This document shows, in pieces, positions 61,701 to 64,000 of a DNA stretch of 64,000 nt. The stretch covers positions 43,969 to 107,968 of the forward strand of contig CH000071.1 in NCBI GenBank assembly GCA_000149265.1, written 5' to 3'. The notes beneath the pieces are model-generated. The model saw nothing but the letters and a program-made list of their open reading frames with translations, did no database searches and had not been told where the DNA came from. The first letter of the stretch is position 1; each line of letters opens with the position of its first letter. This DNA comes from Ciona savignyi. Its lineage: Eukaryota > Chordata > Ascidiacea > Phlebobranchia > Cionidae. The position numbers and the translations under genes are program-made.

Positions 61701-64000
61701 TTTATATCTAATATGATCACATTATTTTTTAATAAATAATGTATCTTTTAATTTTAGGGAATGTTGATGCAACTAAATATTGTGAGATTGAACTCGACCA
61801 GAAAAAATATGAATCGTTCGTATACGCTGTTAATAACCACTACTGGTACCAAATGTACATGGATGACCTGCCTATCTGGGGTAAGTGCATTTAAACTGAT
61901 TTGTAGGATATCTTGTGATTGGGGTTTTATGTAAATCTCTAATTTAAAGTATATTTTTATAATTTCCAGATATTCAAATGAAAAATAATCAGTTTTATTA
62001 AATAGTTGGAACCAAACTAAATGCTACTGGTATATAAAAAAATCCAATATCATTAAAAAAATAATTATTATATACTAACCCATTCTTATCTGATAGAACT
62101 AAACATTGCCGCTTGTTGTTAATTGTATTATTTGTCATTTTGATCTTACAAAGATAAAAAAGGATTGTAAGTCAGACACTGTAATTAAATACAGGCGCTC
62201 ATTATGAAAAGGTTAAGGATGGGCTAAATACCAGTTTTCTAAAAGTATATTGCCGTGTTGGTATGCTGGCCCAATTGATTGTTTTAATCAGATACAAGAG
62301 TTGTATTCAAATAGTATTTAAAGGTTTAATTATAAAATCACCGCTACGGTAACTTGTCAGTTGTTCTTTTTCATTCTTTGAAATTCAAATTAAAGATTGA
62401 ATGTTAAAGTAAGAATTGAAACCAGTTAAGAACAGTCTAGAAATTTTTGTTTTAAAGTCCGGTTCGAGTTATCTATTTTATGCTTGTATGTCAGGCAACG
62501 GTGATGATTATAACCAAGAATCAAATTTTTGGCATACTGCATGTGGTTGCTAAATAATGCAAAAAACCATGAGCCCCCTTTCACAATTTATCCGTTGACG
62601 CAATTTATCCAATGTATTTCACAAATCATTCAATGCCGCAATTTTATTACATTTTTGTTCGTCTTGTCCTGCTCTAAACCAAAATTTCTACCCATCTCCT
62701 TATTGTTGCTCACTTCCCAGGCATCGTTGGGGAGACGGATGAAAATGGTGAAGACCACTACATGTGGACACATAAGAAGCTTGAGATCGGATATAACGAC
62801 AATCAAATTGTTGAAATCAACCTCACCAGTGATAAGAAAATCAAACTTGTTCCTAATATTAAAATCCAGTTCACATATGAGGTATTTTACTGGCAAGACC
62901 TTAACTGTAGACTTTATTTAACTTTTCTTATGATGTGTAATCAGTACCGGTATAGGTTTAATTATGTTAATCTCCAGGTCGTTTGGAAGCCATCCGAAAT
63001 CCCATTCAGAGATCGATACGAGAAGTACCTCGATCCAAGTTTCTTCCAACATAGGGTAGGTATTTCATATGTTAAATGTGCATAGCAAATAAGTAGAGCA
63101 TCAGTAGGATAGTCTTAACATAAAGTACTGGTGGCACATATTTATAACTGTCGAAATGTTTTCTTTTATATTTTCTAAAGATGACCATTTTCTGTTGGGA
63201 GTGTTAAAAACTGGAAAAAGACAATTAACTCACAGAGACCATAATTCTTAAAACACTAGCTTTTTACACCATCTTGTCACATTTGGAGGGATTCAAAACA
63301 CCACCATATTTCATACCTTGCACATCCACAGATCCACTGGTTCTCGATCTTTAATTCTTTCATGATGGTGATCTTCCTGGTGGGACTGGTCTCGATGATT
63401 CTTATGCGCACGCTTCGCAAGGATTATGCTCGTTACCAGAAGGACGATGATTTAGACGACATGGTGAGAATCGTATCTAATTTTTTTTAAGTTTAAAATT
63501 ATCGAAGTTCAATTTACGTGAAAAAGGTCTTCTGTTATGTACCGTATTTACTCGATTGTAAGCCGCATTTATAAAGTTTTTCTTTCCATTATGTTTGCGG
63601 CTTAAATTCAAGTGCGGCTTTACATTCAAGGGCGATTTACATTTTTTTATTATATTAGCGATTTGTTGCTATGCTGATACTGTATAGAACTAATGATACG
63701 GTATAGGATACGGTAGTAACCATAACTTTAATTTCCGTGCTTAACCAGATATGCTAAAACCCATACGGTATACGGTAGGAACCGATACAGTTAATGCGGC
63801 TTACATTCAAAGGCGGCTTACATTAAATTTTTAACACTATCACATGCGGCTTACAATCAAGGGCGGCTAACAATCGAGTAAATACGGTATATCTAAAAAG
63901 CTTAAATCCTAGATGTTTTAAGATGGTGATTAATACTGCTTCTTTTCTTAGGAAAGGGATCTTGGGGATGAATATGGATGGAAACAAATCCACGGTGATG
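55788..64000 (+). CDS. TM9SF3: Transmembrane 9 superfamily member 3 (TM9SF3), 5' part
   Basis: Eight visible exons: 55788-55862, 56419-56501, 58540-58655, 61758-61880, 62721-62881, 62978-63055, 63332-63463, 63952-64000, in phase, giving 272 residues before the window ends (human TM9SF3 is about 590). TM9SF/nonaspanin proteins are Golgi/endosomal nine-span proteins implicated in membrane-protein sorting and glycosylation homeostasis. A signal peptide (residues 1-19) is followed by a luminal domain with near-identical family blocks: [58 protein letters not shown]. The first true span is [19 protein letters not shown], followed by [15 protein letters not shown]. The remaining eight spans lie to the right. 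Introns 2 and 3 are swollen by transposons. Confidence 0.96.
56145..56312 (+). repeat. 3' part of a SINE copy in TM9SF3 intron 1
   Basis: Contains 'gggttctactaaattaaagg', 'tacaacatactgcaatagct', 'cagtaacctgacggcgcgag', 'ggttttcccattcacagggt', 'taaacatgaaaacatcc', in family order. Head absent. Confidence 0.65.
56545..56812 (-). repeat. tRNA-derived SINE copy in TM9SF3 intron 2
   Basis: Minus-strand copy: head 'ctgaccggttagtctggtgg', 'ttaaccgaaagttttaatgt', 'gttgtgtccttggacaaggc', 'cctgaacccagcagatta', and the tail 'ggggataaacataaatatcc'. Fairly complete. Confidence 0.75.
57275..58086. mobile_element. Outer hAT-like element, carrying a nested insertion
   Basis: Inverted ends TAGGGATGCACAAACTAGAA and CTAGTTTGTGCATCCCTA, flanked by the exact octamer ggtggcat (57267-57274 and 58087-58094). 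The 812 bp include a second element (57376-57821). Without it the outer element is about 360 bp and rich in ggattcgaa motifs. No transposase. Located in TM9SF3 intron 2. Confidence 0.93.
57376..57821. mobile_element. Inner hAT-like element nested in the outer one
   Basis: Inverted ends TAGGGCTGTGCA and TGCACAGCCCTA, with exact 8-bp target duplication gaaataat (57368-57375 and 57822-57829) made from outer-element sequence. Subterminal repeats of 'ggttaacc'/'accgttaacc' recur near both ends, as expected for hAT transposase binding motifs. No coding frame. Confidence 0.93.
58803..61612 (+). mobile_element. 2.8-kb DNA transposon with ~590-bp inverted ends and decayed transposase
   Basis: Long inverted repeats (about 58803-59395 and 61015-61612, starting GGGTCATTCCATTATA) frame a 1.6-kb interior. 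TTTT on both sides (58799-58802, 61613-61616) is a possible 4-bp target duplication. The interior, about 59460-60715 (+), holds broken transposase-like blocks: [13 protein letters not shown]...[10 protein letters not shown] near 60025-60095, [15 protein letters not shown] near 60121-60165, and [18 protein letters not shown] near 60470-60530. Several stops and frameshifts are present. The motifs recall an invertebrate transposase type with an SDG..QYKN and an SPC.GIG.TVKR block; I cannot name the superfamily. It occupies nearly all of TM9SF3 intron 3. Confidence 0.88.
63542..63887. mobile_element. MITE with TA target site in TM9SF3 intron 7
   Basis: Ends CCGTATTTACTCGATTGTAA and CTAACAATCGAGTAAATACGG are inverted copies bounded by TA on both sides, which suggests a Tc1/mariner-like insertion. 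The interior is made of repeats of 'gcggcttacattcaa' and 'acggtat(a)'. No coding frame. It lies just before the exon at 63952. Confidence 0.82.

Noticed and set aside
62529..62921. Frames of 88-130 codons on both strands near 62.6-62.9 kb
   Set aside because: Shadows of the TM9SF3 exon at 62721-62881 with intron sequence attached.

Overview
This is a eukaryotic, AT-rich, intron-dense window. The recoverable proteins (SLX4, TM9SF3, a ferritin heavy chain, a PLP/M6 proteolipid, a CD20-like protein) are animal proteins. Small exons, short introns, tRNA-derived SINEs, hAT-type MITEs and lineage-specific families suggest a compact chordate genome, most likely an ascidian such as Ciona. That assignment is inference. 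I rebuilt the genes by hand from splice sites and checked that exon phases add up; none of the models has been aligned to transcripts. A 100-base run of N lies at 19028-19127.

Layout. 1-10692 (-): SLX4-like nuclease scaffold, 13 visible exons, 3' end off the window; one intron holds a ~1.45-kb array of a 24-bp minisatellite and a MITE. 10693-15900: no gene recognised. 15901-20469 (+): CD20/MS4A-like four-span membrane protein, 6 exons. 22427-33602 (-): PLP/DM20/M6-family proteolipid with a long Arg/Ser-rich tail, 9 exons; a complete ferritin gene (26683-28228, +) sits inside one of its introns on the other strand. 35978-36499 (-): acidic and basic last exon or small gene of unknown function. 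41653-43795 and 51577-54229 (+): two related secreted or membrane-anchored PC-esterase/SGNH-like genes, with a decayed third copy at 50012-50545 between them; the second carries a 25-bp tandem duplication that breaks its frame. 47082-48118 (+): a three-exon gene for a 100-residue secreted precursor with an Arg/Tyr/Trp-rich core, an amidation/dibasic site and an acidic tail, the layout of a tunicate antimicrobial-peptide precursor. 55788-64000 (+): TM9SF3, 8 visible exons, 3' end off the window.

The genes do not form one pathway; they are housekeeping genes (SLX4, ferritin, TM9SF3) mixed with membrane and secreted genes. Mobile DNA explains most of the non-genic structure. It includes hAT-like MITEs with exact or near-exact 8-bp target duplications, one hAT element inserted in another, one MITE inserted in a SINE, a 2.8-kb transposon with ~590-bp inverted ends inside a TM9SF3 intron, a tRNA-derived SINE family, and a second ~300-bp interspersed family. 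The best candidate for something undescribed is the Arg/aromatic peptide gene at 47 kb.
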